From: Prevotella sp. UBA3675
GTDB lineage: Bacteria > Bacteroidota > Bacteroidia > Bacteroidales > Bacteroidaceae
Direction of reading: 5' to 3'
Length of the DNA: 63,729 nucleotides
Assembly: GCA_002372235.1 (NCBI GenBank)
Contig: DFJI01000018.1
Location: 23,620 to 87,348 of the forward strand
This document shows, piece after piece, positions 42,279 to 51,272 of this stretch (its first letter is position 1; the number at the start of each line of letters is the position of its first letter). The position numbers were made by a program, and so were the translations under genes. Under the pieces are notes generated by a model, which was not told the origin of the DNA, did not search any database, and was given only the letters and a program-made list of their open reading frames with translations.

Positions 42279-44114
42279 TTACAGCTGCTGCATGTCGTAG
42301 AGCCGTTTGTAGTAGCCGTTCTTCGCGATGAGCTCTTCGTGCTGGCCCCACTCCACGATCTCGCCCTCATAGAGCACGTATATCTCGTCGGCATTCTTGA
42401 TGGTGGAGAGGCGGTGGGCAATGGCGATGGTGGTGCGGCTCTTCATGAGTCGCTCCAGGGCCTCCTGCACCAGTCGCTCGCTCTCGGTGTCGAGGGCCGA
42501 GGTGGCTTCGTCGAGAATGAGGATGGGCGGGTTCTTAAGGATGGCACGGGCTATGCTCACACGCTGGCGCTGTCCGCCCGACAGGCGCCCGCCACGGTCG
42601 CCTATCATGGTGTCGTAGCCGTTCTCGCTCTCCATGATGAACTCGTGGGCATTGGCTATCTTGGCGGCCTCGATAACCTGTTCCATCGTGGCGTTATCTA
42701 CACCGAATGTGATGTTGTTGTAGAACGTGTCGTTGAAGAGGATGGCCTCCTGGTTCACGTTGCCGATGAGTGCGCGCAGCTCTGAGATGCGCACGCCCTT
42801 GATGTTCTTGCCGTCAATGAGCACCTCGCCCTGGCTCACGTCGTGATAGCGGGGTATGAGATCGACGAGTGTGGACTTGCCTGAGCCCGACTGTCCAACC
42901 AGTGCGATGGTCTTGCCCTTGGGCACCTTCAGGTTGATGTGCTTGAGCACCTCGCGCCCCTCGATGTAGCTGAACGACACGTCGCGCAGCTCTATCTCCT
43001 CGTCAAAGCTCTTCATGGGCTGCGGATGCTCTGGCTCCTGAATGGGGTTCTCGGCCTTCAGGATGAAGTCGATACGGTCCATCGAGGCCAGTCCGGGGCT
43101 GATTTGGTAGGTGGCTTTTGACAACTCTTTCAGCGGATTGATGACGCTGTAGAGTATGACCATGTAGAAGATGAAGGTGGAGGCATCGATGAGGTTCGAC
43201 TCGCTCAGGATGAGCGAACCGCCGAACCACAATACCACCACTATGATTACCGTACCCAGAAATTCGCTCATGGGGTGAGCGGCACTCTGCCTGATCGCCA
43301 TCGCATTCATGTTCCTACGGTATTCAGCATTCACGTCGGCAAAGCGCTTCTCCATCTTCTTCTCGGCAATGAAGGCTTTGATGATGCGCAGTCCGCTCAG
43401 TGTCTCGTCCAACTGAGCAATCAGATTGCCCCACAGTTCTTGTACGGCTGCCGACTGGCTCTTCAGCTTGCGACCCACACTGCCCATGATCCATCCGGCC
43501 AAGGGGGCCACGATGAGCACGAAGACGGTCATCTGCCAGCTCACGGTGAACAGCGTGGAGAAGCACACCAGGATGGCGATGGGCTGGCGGATGAGCATGT
43601 CGATGGAGCTGGTGATGGAGTTCTCCACCACTTGCACGTCGGCTGACATGCGGGCAATGATGTCGCCCTTGCGCTCTTCTGAGAAGAAGCTGAGGGGCAG
43701 CTTGAGCACTTTATTATAAACTTCGATGCGAATGTCGCGCACCACACCCGTGCGCAGCGGCACCATCACAGACGAGGAGGCGAAGTAGCCTGCCGTCTTG
43801 ATGCCTGTCATGACGATGAGCATGAGGCCCATGATGACCAGCGTGACGAAGGCTCCGTGGGTGGCAATGAGCTCCTGCACCCACGCATAGCCGTTGTTGA
43901 TGATCACGTCTTTGTTAAGGTGATGCCAGTCCACGGGCTGATAGGTGTAGATGGTTGAGTCAATCTTGAAAAGTATGTTCAGGATGGGGATGAGTACTAC
44001 AAAGGAGAATACGTTCATCCACTGGGAGAAAAAGTTGAGTACTACCGACCATACCAAGTACTTTTTGTATGGCTTGAGGTAGCGTGCCATTATGGAGAAA
44101 AACTGTTTCAGCAT
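42279..44114 (-). CDS. MsbA-like ABC exporter
   Basis: Half-transporter of 611 residues with a six-helix membrane domain (about 1-330) fused to an ATPase domain. GQSGSGKST is Walker A, LSGGQRQRVSIARAIL the signature, and LILDEATSALD Walker B. It would flip lipid A core or another glycolipid or lipid across the inner membrane as a homodimer, as MsbA does. Other lipid or peptide exporters of the same subfamily cannot be excluded. It is monocistronic by layout: terminator at 42203-42251 and a -7 box at 44137-44144. Confidence 0.85.
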   Translation of the reverse strand: MLKQFFSIMARYLKPYKKYLVWSVVLNFFSQWMNVFSFVVLIPILNILFKIDSTIYTYQPVDWHHLNKDVIINNGYAWVQELIATHGAFVTLVIMGLMLIVMTGIKTAGYFASSSVMVPLRTGVVRDIRIEVYNKVLKLPLSFFSEERKGDIIARMSADVQVVENSITSSIDMLIRQPIAILVCFSTLFTVSWQMTVFVLIVAPLAGWIMGSVGRKLKSQSAAVQELWGNLIAQLDETLSGLRIIKAFIAEKKMEKRFADVNAEYRRNMNAMAIRQSAAHPMSEFLGTVIIVVVLWFGGSLILSESNLIDASTFIFYMVILYSVINPLKELSKATYQISPGLASMDRIDFILKAENPIQEPEHPQPMKSFDEEIELRDVSFSYIEGREVLKHINLKVPKGKTIALVGQSGSGKSTLVDLIPRYHDVSQGEVLIDGKNIKGVRISELRALIGNVNQEAILFNDTFYNNITFGVDNATMEQVIEAAKIANAHEFIMESENGYDTMIGDRGGRLSGGQRQRVSIARAILKNPPILILDEATSALDTESERLVQEALERLMKSRTTIAIAHRLSTIKNADEIYVLYEGEIVEWGQHEELIAKNGYYKRLYDMQQL

Positions 44115-44136
44115 ATAATGATTATGAATTAGGCCA

Positions 44137-44144
44137 CAAAATTA
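44137..44144 (-). promoter_or_regulatory. -7 element before the MsbA-like gene
   Basis: TAATTTTG on the minus strand, about 23 nt before the ATG at 44114. A clear -33 TTTG is not seen at 19-21 nt. Confidence 0.5.
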
Positions 44145-44212
44145 CGAAAAACATAGGAAAAAGGGATGATTCTGTCATAACTTTTGCATGTCTGCTGCAT
44201 TTTTTACCATTA

Positions 44213-44986
44213 TCAGAACGGTTCCTTCTCGCGTTCCTCAATGAGCTTTGCTACAATAGCTACCTGATAAATGCCGTCAAGGATGGCGTGAATAAGTCCC
44301 GCCTTGCCGTCGAGGAAGCCTCTCTTCAGGACGTAGGATTTAAAGAAACGGAACATGGGCCGACTCAGCAATGCCCACGATCCGTAGTTCTTGTTCCGCC
44401 GACGCGGCAGCTCGTTGTTAGAGTAGATGTCGGACTTGCGCAGAATGTCGCTCACAGAGTCGTTGGCTAAATGGAACAGAGCCAGATCGGTACGGCTCTT
44501 TGGTATTTTGATGACTTCGCCTTCAACCTCGGGCGAACAATGTATGACAGCGGGCCAATGGGTCTTGTCGCGTTGAAAAAAACGAAGCACATAGTCAGGA
44601 TAAGCACTGTGAAGAAAGCGCCCCATGAAAAAATTCTTGCGCGGAATGGCTATCCCACAGGGAGCATCTGAGCGGCTCACCTGCTCGTAGAGATAGTCGC
44701 GCAATGACGGACTTACCAGTTCGTCGGCATCGACCACTAACACCCACGGGCATGCAGCCTGGCGAATGGCAAACTCACGGGCTGGCTCTACTATGTTATA
44801 GTTCTTACGCTCGAAAGTGATGATACGACAACCATAGTTGCGAGCTATTTCAAGGGTTCTGTCGGTGCTCTCCATATCGCACACAAGAACTTCGTCGAAG
44901 TCTTTTACCGAATCCAAGACTCGCTCCAAATACTTCTCAGCATTATAAGTGTTGACAACAACTGATATTCTGTTTTCTGCATTCAT
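44213..44986 (-). CDS. WaaE/KdtX-like glycosyltransferase family 2
   Basis: Cytosolic GT2 of the lipopolysaccharide-core group. It shows ISVVVNTYNAEKYLERV, VCDMESTDRT, VVDADELVSP, then the pattern PRKNFFMGRFLHSAYPDYV typical of WaaE-like beta-glucosyltransferases. I use ATG 44986 (257 residues); the open frame extends to a TTG at 45013, but a -7-like box TAACTTTG (44992-44999) lies in that extension. If that box is real, the message would be nearly leaderless. It is divergent from the fusion gene at 45090 and sits next to the MsbA-like exporter, in keeping with core synthesis. Confidence 0.85.
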   Translation of the reverse strand: MNAENRISVVVNTYNAEKYLERVLDSVKDFDEVLVCDMESTDRTLEIARNYGCRIITFERKNYNIVEPAREFAIRQAACPWVLVVDADELVSPSLRDYLYEQVSRSDAPCGIAIPRKNFFMGRFLHSAYPDYVLRFFQRDKTHWPAVIHCSPEVEGEVIKIPKSRTDLALFHLANDSVSDILRKSDIYSNNELPRRRNKNYGSWALLSRPMFRFFKSYVLKRGFLDGKAGLIHAILDGIYQVAIVAKLIEEREKEPF

Positions 44987-45053
44987 CGCCCCAAAGTTAC
45001 ATTTTTTTCTCAAACAACAACAATTTTTAATTAGTATTTAAGAAAAAATGAAT

Positions 45054-45061
45054 TACCTTTG
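45054..45061 (+). promoter_or_regulatory. -7 element before the GT-C::GtrA fusion gene
   Basis: TACCTTTG matches TAnnTTTG and lies 28 nt before the ATG at 45090. The -33 region is AT-rich without a perfect TTTG. Confidence 0.5.
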
Positions 45062-45089
45062 CAAAACCTGAAATAGGAACATAAGCAAA

Positions 45090-46745
45090 ATGAGAAATAA
45101 AATTCGTTCTTTTCTTGCTCATCCGCTCCTGACCGACTATCGGCTGCTGGGCGGATTGTGGCTCCTGCTGGGCATCATTGCCGCCCTGACCAAGCTGCAT
45201 GCCAACAATAACTTCATGATTTTCCGGGGGGTGTTCTGGCACACGTGGCAACAGCTGCCGCTCTATGTGGAGTATCCTGCCGAATATTTCGACACCAATT
45301 ACTATGGTCCGCTTTTTTCAGTAGTGGTCATGCCGTTTGCGGTGGTACCCGTGTGGATGGGCATGCTGATGTGGTGCGTGGCGCTCGCGATGGGGCTCTA
45401 CGTGGCCGTGAGGCGCTCGCTGCTCACCGACCGCCAGCAGGTGTTCGTGCTGTGGTTCTGCGCCCATGAGTTGCTCACGGCTCTGTTCATGCAGCAGTTC
45501 AATGTGGCCATAGCTGCCATCATCCTGCTCTCGTTCTTCCTCATCGAGAAGGAACGCGACTGCTGGGCCGCCTTCTTCATCGTGGTCGGCACGATGGTCA
45601 AGCTCTATGGCATCGTGGGCCTGGCCTTCTTCTTCTTCTCCCGCCACAAGGGGCGCTTCGTGCTGTCGCTCATCGGGTGGAGCCTCATCCTCTTCGCCCT
45701 GCCCATGCTCATCAGCAACCCAGAATATGTGATAGGGCAATATCAGGAGTGGTTTGCCGCCCTCACTTCGAAGAATGACCTGAACCAGACATCTATTGCG
45801 CAGAACATCTCGCTTTTGGGCATGGTGCGGCGCATCAGCGGCTGCATGGCCTACAGCGACCTATGGCTCATCGTGCCCGGGCTCGTGCTTTTCGCCCTGC
45901 CTTATCTGCGCCTGAAGCAATACCGGCACATGGCGTTCCGGCAGACGCTGCTGGCCTCGGTGCTCATGTTCTGCGTGCTGTTCAGCACGGGCAGCGAGTC
46001 GAGCGGCTACATCATTGCCCTGGTGGGCGTAGCGGTGTGGTACACCGCAGCTCCGTGGCAGCGCTCGCGATGGGACGTGGCCCTCATGGTGTTTGCCTTT
46101 GTGCTCACCAGTCTCTCGCCCAGCGACCTCTTTCCCGCCTATCTGCGCAAGGAGTGGGTGCAGCCCTACGCGCTGAAGGCACTGCCCGTAACAATCATCT
46201 GGCTGAAGCTGTGCTGGGAAATGATGACGAAGGACTATGGGAGCAGAGAGCTCGGAGAACTCAGAGAACTCGGAGAACTCAGAGAACCCAGAGAACCCAG
46301 AGAACCCAGAGAGCTCGGAGCTTTCCGATCCCTCCGAGCTCTCTTCGACCGCACCTTCATCACCTTCCTGCTGGTGGGCGTGGTGAACACCCTTTTCGGC
46401 ACGGCCATCATGTTCATTCTCTACAATGCCTTCGGGTGCAGCTACTGGGTGTCATCGTTCTGCGACTATTTCTTCGGCAGCATCCTGAGCTACTTCCTCA
46501 ACAAGCACTTCACGTTCAAGTTTCAGGGCTCTACGTGGCAGTCTATCCTGCGCTTCGCGCTGAACATCGTGGTGTGCTACCTCATAGCCTACAGCGCGGC
46601 ACTGCCACTGACACGCTACGCGCTGGAGAGCATGCACTTCAGCAAGACCATCGTGGAGAACATTGCCATGCTCGTGGGCACCGTGCTGTTCATGGTCATC
46701 AACTACTTAGGACAGAAGTTCTACGCTTTCAAGCAGTCCTCATGA
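45090..46745 (+). CDS. GT87/DUF2029-like membrane glycosyltransferase fused to GtrA
   Basis: Residues about 1-385 form a polytopic membrane protein of the DUF2029/GT87 type (MIFRGVFWHTWQQLPLYVEY, DTNYYGPLFSVVVMPFAV, GTMVKLYGIVGLAFF). They match the stand-alone protein at 47801-49027 along their whole length. Residues about 425-551 are a full GtrA domain (FITFLLVGVVNTLFGTAIMF, LNKHFTFKF, QKFYAFKQSS). The link between them (about 386-424, rich in REL, GEL and REP) is encoded by the 9-nt repeat array at 46246-46343. One protein would thus flip a lipid-linked sugar and transfer it. The GtrB-like gene needed to make that donor follows after 76 nt. Confidence 0.85.
   Translation: MRNKIRSFLAHPLLTDYRLLGGLWLLLGIIAALTKLHANNNFMIFRGVFWHTWQQLPLYVEYPAEYFDTNYYGPLFSVVVMPFAVVPVWMGMLMWCVALAMGLYVAVRRSLLTDRQQVFVLWFCAHELLTALFMQQFNVAIAAIILLSFFLIEKERDCWAAFFIVVGTMVKLYGIVGLAFFFFSRHKGRFVLSLIGWSLILFALPMLISNPEYVIGQYQEWFAALTSKNDLNQTSIAQNISLLGMVRRISGCMAYSDLWLIVPGLVLFALPYLRLKQYRHMAFRQTLLASVLMFCVLFSTGSESSGYIIALVGVAVWYTAAPWQRSRWDVALMVFAFVLTSLSPSDLFPAYLRKEWVQPYALKALPVTIIWLKLCWEMMTKDYGSRELGELRELGELREPREPREPRELGAFRSLRALFDRTFITFLLVGVVNTLFGTAIMFILYNAFGCSYWVSSFCDYFFGSILSYFLNKHFTFKFQGSTWQSILRFALNIVVCYLIAYSAALPLTRYALESMHFSKTIVENIAMLVGTVLFMVINYLGQKFYAFKQSS
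46246..46343. repeat. 9-nt repeat array at the joint of a gene fusion
   Basis: About ten copies of a GAGAACTCG-like unit (variants GAGAGCTCG, GAGAACTCA, GAGAACCCA) run without a stop from the end of the GT-C part to the start of the GtrA part. The array starts at the same codon position (after TKDY) as the array at the end of the paralogue (47752-47828). Confidence 0.8.
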
Positions 46746-46821
46746 GCAGGGCATCTCTCCCCTCCTCTACCCCCATCTTCCGCATTTCCCCGAAAACGAA
46801 AAAAAATACTACATACTCACT

Positions 46822-47751
46822 ATGAAGAAAGTCTCAATACTCATTCCCTGCTACAACGAAGAAGCCTCGCTCCCCGCCATGTATGTGGCGCTGAAGGAAC
46901 TCATGGACACCCATCCCGACTATGCATGGGAGGTGGTCATGGTGAACGACGGCAGCCACGACCGCACCATCGATGTGATCAAACAGCTGCGACGAGCCGA
47001 TGAGCGCATCTGCTACATTGACCTCTCACGCAACTTCGGCAAGGAGAACGCCATGCTGGCCGGATTCGACTACGTGACGGGCGACTGCATGGTGATCATG
47101 GATGCCGACCTGCAGCATCCGCCTCACCTCATTCCCGACATGCTGAAGATATGGGAGGATGGCTACGAAGACGTGTATGCCAAGCGCATCACACGCGGCA
47201 AGGAGAGCTGGGCACGCAAGAAGTTCACTCTGCTCTACTACAAACTGCTGCAGAAGACTACTCGCGTGGAGATTCTGGAGAACGTGGGCGACTTCAGGCT
47301 GCTCGACCGCAAGTGCATCGACGCGCTGAAGCAGCTGCGCGAGACGCAGCGCTACACGAAGGGCATGTACTGCTGGGTGGGATTCAAGAAACACGAGATA
47401 CTCTTCGAACAGGGCGACCGCGTAGCCGGCGAATCCTCGTTCAACTTCTTACGCCTCATGAACCTCGCCATCGACGGTGTCACCTCGTTCACCACGGCCC
47501 CGCTGCGCCTCTCCACCATCCTGGGACTCATCATGTCGCTCGTGGCATTCCTCTACATGATCTACGTGCTCGTCACCACGCTCATCTGGGACGACCCCGT
47601 GCAGGGCTATCCCACGCTGATGACCGTCATACTGTTTCTGGGGGGCGTGCAACTGCTGTCGCTCGGCATCATCGGCGAATACTTGGGACGCATCTTCCAC
47701 GAGACGAAGGGGCGCCCCGTCTATTTTATCGAAGAGAAAGAAGGGGTTTGA
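46822..47751 (+). CDS. GtrB-like polyprenyl-phosphate glycosyltransferase (GT2)
   Basis: GT2 domain (SILIPCYNEEASLPAMY, VNDGSHDRT, IMDADLQHPPHLIPD, YAKRITRGKESW) with two C-terminal membrane helices in the last 90 residues and the end LGRIFHETKGRPVYF, as in bactoprenol glucosyltransferases. It follows the GT-C::GtrA fusion on the same strand. Together they could form a complete system that makes, flips and transfers one sugar. Its stop codon touches the repeat array at 47752-47828, which separates it from the convergent GT-C paralogue. Confidence 0.9.
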   Translation: MKKVSILIPCYNEEASLPAMYVALKELMDTHPDYAWEVVMVNDGSHDRTIDVIKQLRRADERICYIDLSRNFGKENAMLAGFDYVTGDCMVIMDADLQHPPHLIPDMLKIWEDGYEDVYAKRITRGKESWARKKFTLLYYKLLQKTTRVEILENVGDFRLLDRKCIDALKQLRETQRYTKGMYCWVGFKKHEILFEQGDRVAGESSFNFLRLMNLAIDGVTSFTTAPLRLSTILGLIMSLVAFLYMIYVLVTTLIWDDPVQGYPTLMTVILFLGGVQLLSLGIIGEYLGRIFHETKGRPVYFIEEKEGV

Positions 47752-47828
47752 GTTCTCTGAGTTCTCCGAGCGCTCCGAGTTCTCCGCGTTCTCCGAGTTC
47801 TCAGAGCGCTCCGAGCGCTTTGCTCTCA
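47752..47828. repeat. 9-nt repeat array at the 3' ends of two convergent genes
   Basis: On the minus strand about eight GAGAACTCG/GAGCGCTCG-like units follow TKDYESKALGAL of the GT-C protein. The stop codon of that protein (47801-47803) is made by the array itself. On the plus strand the array begins right after the stop of the GtrB-like gene. No separate terminator hairpin is seen between these two genes. Confidence 0.8.
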
Positions 47829-49027
47829 TAGTCTTTCGTCAGCATCTCCCAGCACAGCTTAAACCACACGATGGTCACAGGCAGGGCTTTCAGTGCGTAG
47901 GGGCGCACATACTCAGTGCGCAGATAGGCTGGGAAGAGATCGCCCGGCGAAAGGCTCGACAGCACAAACACGAAGACCATCAGGGCAATGTCCCATCGCG
48001 TGCGCTTCCAGGGCACACAACAGTACCACACCGAAACGCCTACGAAAGCTATGATATAGGTGCTGTTCTCCGAGCTGTTGCTGAACAGCACACAGAACAT
48101 GAGCACCGAGGCCAGAAACATCTCGCGGAAGGCCACGTGCTTGTATTGCGAGAAACGCAGATAGGGCAACGCAAACACTAACATTCCGGGCAAGATGAGC
48201 CACAGGTCACTATAGGTGGTGCAACCCGAAATCTTGCGCACCATGCCCACCAGCGAGATATTGGTGGTGGGCTCGCCAAAGTCGCCCGCAATGCCTTTCA
48301 TGTTGTGGTCGTTCTTGGTCAGGATGGCATCGAACCAGTCGGCATACTGCTGCACGATGTATTCAGGACTCGACAGCACCATCGGTGCCGCAAACAGCAC
48401 CGCTCCCCAGAACAACAGCGACAGCACCAGCCGCCCCTTGTGCTTGGAGAAGAGGAAGAAGGCCAGCCCCACGATGCTGTAGAGCTTGACCATCGTGCCA
48501 AGCATGATGACGAACGCTGCCCAAAAGTCGCGCTCGCGCTCTATCAGCGTGAAGGCGAGCACGACGGTAGCAGCCACAACGATATTGAACTGAGCCATGA
48601 ACAGGGCATTGAGCAGCTCGTGGCTGCAGAACCACAGGATGAACAGCTGCTGATACCTCGTGAAATTGCTCTTGCGCACCGACACATAAAGACACGCACA
48701 AAGAAACACCAGCCAGCAGAACAAGTCAACTGGCCGGGGCATAACGGCAAACGGTGCCACGATGAGTGAGAACACCGGTCCGTAAAGATTCACGTCAATG
48801 TATTCCTCGGGATAATAGACATAGAGCGGCAGCTCAGCCACTGTGTGGTGGAACACACCGGCGAAAATGAGGAAGTTGTTGTCAACCTGATGCTTGATGA
48901 TCATGGCCACGCACATCAGGAGCCACAGTCCTGCAATCGTGCGATAGTCGCTGAAGAACGGCTTCTGCAAAAACTTCGCACAAGCACCATACCAACGCAG
49001 CAAGGTCAGCCTTATTTCGTTCATCAT
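47801..49027 (-). CDS. GT87/DUF2029-like membrane glycosyltransferase
   Basis: Polytopic membrane protein of 408 residues, paralogue of the N-terminal part of the fusion at 45090. Shared segments include FSDYRTIAGLWLLM, NNFLIFAGVFHHT, LYVYYPEEYID, GTMVKLYSIVGLAFFLFSKH and SPGDLFPAYLR. It probably uses a polyprenyl-phosphate sugar on the periplasmic side. Unlike the fusion it ends inside the repeat array and has no GtrA domain. It lies 18 nt downstream of the GH127 gene and is likely co-transcribed with it. Confidence 0.75.
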   Translation of the reverse strand: MMNEIRLTLLRWYGACAKFLQKPFFSDYRTIAGLWLLMCVAMIIKHQVDNNFLIFAGVFHHTVAELPLYVYYPEEYIDVNLYGPVFSLIVAPFAVMPRPVDLFCWLVFLCACLYVSVRKSNFTRYQQLFILWFCSHELLNALFMAQFNIVVAATVVLAFTLIERERDFWAAFVIMLGTMVKLYSIVGLAFFLFSKHKGRLVLSLLFWGAVLFAAPMVLSSPEYIVQQYADWFDAILTKNDHNMKGIAGDFGEPTTNISLVGMVRKISGCTTYSDLWLILPGMLVFALPYLRFSQYKHVAFREMFLASVLMFCVLFSNSSENSTYIIAFVGVSVWYCCVPWKRTRWDIALMVFVFVLSSLSPGDLFPAYLRTEYVRPYALKALPVTIVWFKLCWEMLTKDYESKALGAL

Positions 49028-49045
49028 CGTTGTCTCAATTCTTCT

Positions 49046-51139
49046 TTATCTCCCGTAAGTGGCCGCCTCAACGTCTTGCAACTGCCACACGCGCATGCGG
49101 CCCTTGCCGCGATGGGCCCAGGCATAATAGGGAATGAGCGTCATGCGCACGTCGTTCACCTTCAGCCGGTGGGTCGCCGGGTCGGTCTGCACCAGCTGGC
49201 CGTCGGCCATGATGGTCTGCACCTCCGTACCGGCAATGGTCGTTCGGCCCAAGGCGAAGTGCGGATCAGGACTGATGAAGGCCGAGAAGATGTTGAAGGC
49301 GTTGTCGGGATGCTCAGTGCAATAGACCAGCGGACCGCGCTCCACGGCCAGTCGGCCACGGTCGGCCTCCACACTGCGGTGGGCCTTCACCAGGCGCGGC
49401 TTCATGTCTAAGTGCAGCGCCACGCAGTCGCCCTTCTTCCACTTGCGGACGATGGTGGCATAGCCGTCGGCAGAGGGAGTAACGCTCACTTGCTCGCCGT
49501 TGACGGTGATGCTATAGCCCGGCTGCTCCTGGTCGGCATACTGGTAGAGATCCGACGGCAGCACACGGTTCTGCACCCATCCGGGAATGCGCAGCTTCAG
49601 CGCGAAGAGCCCCGCCTTGTTCTTATCTACGGTCAGCCTCACGTCGCCATCCCAGGGATAGTTCGTCTGCTGTGTGAGCGCCACTTCCTTGCCGCCCACC
49701 TTCAGCGTGGCCGAATTCGAGAGATACAAGTTCACATAGACTCCGCTCTCTCCACTCACCTCTCCCCTCTTCTCTTTCACGGCATAGACATAGCCAGGCA
49801 GTGAGGGAATGAAACGGCTCAGGTTGCTGGGACAGCAGGCACAGCCGAACCAAGGCTGCCGCTCGTGCTGGCCGTCGCTCTCCAAGGGGTTGGGATAGAA
49901 GAAGCCGTTGCCCTCGAGCGACATGCCCGAGATGAGCCCGTTGTAGAGCGAGCGCTCCAGCACGTCGTAGTACTTCGACTGGCCGTGGAGCAGGAAGAGG
50001 CGGTAGTTGGTATATACATTGCCGATGGCGGCGCAAGTCTCGCAGTAGGCCGTCATGTTGGGCAACTCGTAGTTGCGCCCGAAAGCCTCGCCGTTCGAAG
50101 TGGAGCCAATGCCGCCCGTGATATAAATCTTCTTTGAAACGATGTTCTCCCAGATGCGGTCGATGGCCCGGATATAGGTGGAGTCGCCTGTAAGAGCAGC
50201 CACATCGGCCATGCCTGCATACATGTATCCGGCACGCACGGCATGCCCCACGGCCTCCTTCTGCTCCGTCACGGGCTTGTGGCTCTGACTGTAGTCGCTC
50301 TTGGTCTTGGTGCGTCCACGGTCGTCGAGGAAATACTTCGCCTCGTCGAGGTATTTGCGGTCGCCGGTGACGAGGTAGAGCTTGGCCAGCGCCATCTCGG
50401 CTATCTGATGACCGGGCACTACATGGGCCTGTCCTTCGCCGCGCCCCACCTCGCGGCACACGCAGTCGGCATAGCGGATGGCGATGTCGAGGAACCGGCG
50501 CGAGCCAGTGGCCTGATAGTGCGCGATGGCGGCCTCGGTCATGTGGCCCAGGTTGTAGAGCTCATGGCTCTGCCACTCCTCGCCTTCCCATCGGTTCAGC
50601 GTGGCCCAGTGGTGCGGCTTCAGTGGGTTCTGCGTGCGTGCGGTGTAGAGATAGCCGTCGGGCTCCTGTGCCGCAGCAATGATGTCGATGACGGAGTCAA
50701 CGTAGTGGCGCAGCAGCACTTCTCTCACAGCACCGCCGTTCAGGGCTATCCGCCCGTCGGCCCCCATCGGGAGCGTCATGTCGGGATAGGTCTGCAGCAG
50801 ATAGCTGGCTCCCTCGATGGTCTTGTAAGGATCGGTATCGTCAAACGAAAAAGTGCCGGGCTTAATCTCAAAGACCTTCTGCGGGTCTTTCAGATGCTCG
50901 GCAGCATTCTCAAAGTTAGTATATCGCCCGGTCTCCTCGCACTTGCTGAAGGCCAGGGGCACCGTAACGCGACGGCTCACGTCCAATCGCTGTCCCCAGA
51001 ACGTGTGAGGCACCACCTTTACACTCGTAAACGGCACAGGCTCGATGGGATAGCCTGATTTACCTGAGTCACTCTTTTGGGCTGTAGATGTAGCAACGGT
51101 AACAGCACAAAACAAGAATACAGAAAAAATTCGTTTCAC
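49046..51139 (-). CDS. Glycoside hydrolase family 127, probable beta-L-arabinofuranosidase
   Basis: Secreted or periplasmic enzyme releasing beta-L-arabinofuranose from glycans. A signal peptide covers residues 1-20 (ending VATSTAQK). The catalytic zinc site of GH127 is complete: Glu367 and Cys369 in CETCAAIGN and Cys435/Cys436 in FGCACCPSN, matching the Glu, Cys and Cys-Cys ligands of characterised members, where the last-but-one Cys region supplies the nucleophile. The ~697 residues are typical. No SusC/SusD pair or arabinose genes are nearby; the neighbour is a membrane glycosyltransferase, so it may act on the cell's own glycan. That is a guess. Confidence 0.85.
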   Translation of the reverse strand: MKRIFSVFLFCAVTVATSTAQKSDSGKSGYPIEPVPFTSVKVVPHTFWGQRLDVSRRVTVPLAFSKCEETGRYTNFENAAEHLKDPQKVFEIKPGTFSFDDTDPYKTIEGASYLLQTYPDMTLPMGADGRIALNGGAVREVLLRHYVDSVIDIIAAAQEPDGYLYTARTQNPLKPHHWATLNRWEGEEWQSHELYNLGHMTEAAIAHYQATGSRRFLDIAIRYADCVCREVGRGEGQAHVVPGHQIAEMALAKLYLVTGDRKYLDEAKYFLDDRGRTKTKSDYSQSHKPVTEQKEAVGHAVRAGYMYAGMADVAALTGDSTYIRAIDRIWENIVSKKIYITGGIGSTSNGEAFGRNYELPNMTAYCETCAAIGNVYTNYRLFLLHGQSKYYDVLERSLYNGLISGMSLEGNGFFYPNPLESDGQHERQPWFGCACCPSNLSRFIPSLPGYVYAVKEKRGEVSGESGVYVNLYLSNSATLKVGGKEVALTQQTNYPWDGDVRLTVDKNKAGLFALKLRIPGWVQNRVLPSDLYQYADQEQPGYSITVNGEQVSVTPSADGYATIVRKWKKGDCVALHLDMKPRLVKAHRSVEADRGRLAVERGPLVYCTEHPDNAFNIFSAFISPDPHFALGRTTIAGTEVQTIMADGQLVQTDPATHRLKVNDVRMTLIPYYAWAHRGKGRMRVWQLQDVEAATYGR

Positions 51140-51166
51140 GGTAGCTAAATTTCAATTATAATGGCG

Positions 51167-51174
51167 CAAAAATA
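51167..51174 (-). promoter_or_regulatory. -7 element before the GH127 gene
   Basis: TATTTTTG on the minus strand, about 28 nt before the ATG at 51139, with a TTTA 19 nt upstream as a near-match to the -33 TTTG. Confidence 0.55.
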
Positions 51175-51272
51175 GCAAAAACAATAATCATATTAAAGAA
51201 AAAGGTAAAGAAATTATTCTATTTTAGTAATCATTAAAAAAACGACTTGGCACATTCGCTTTATGAGCTATT

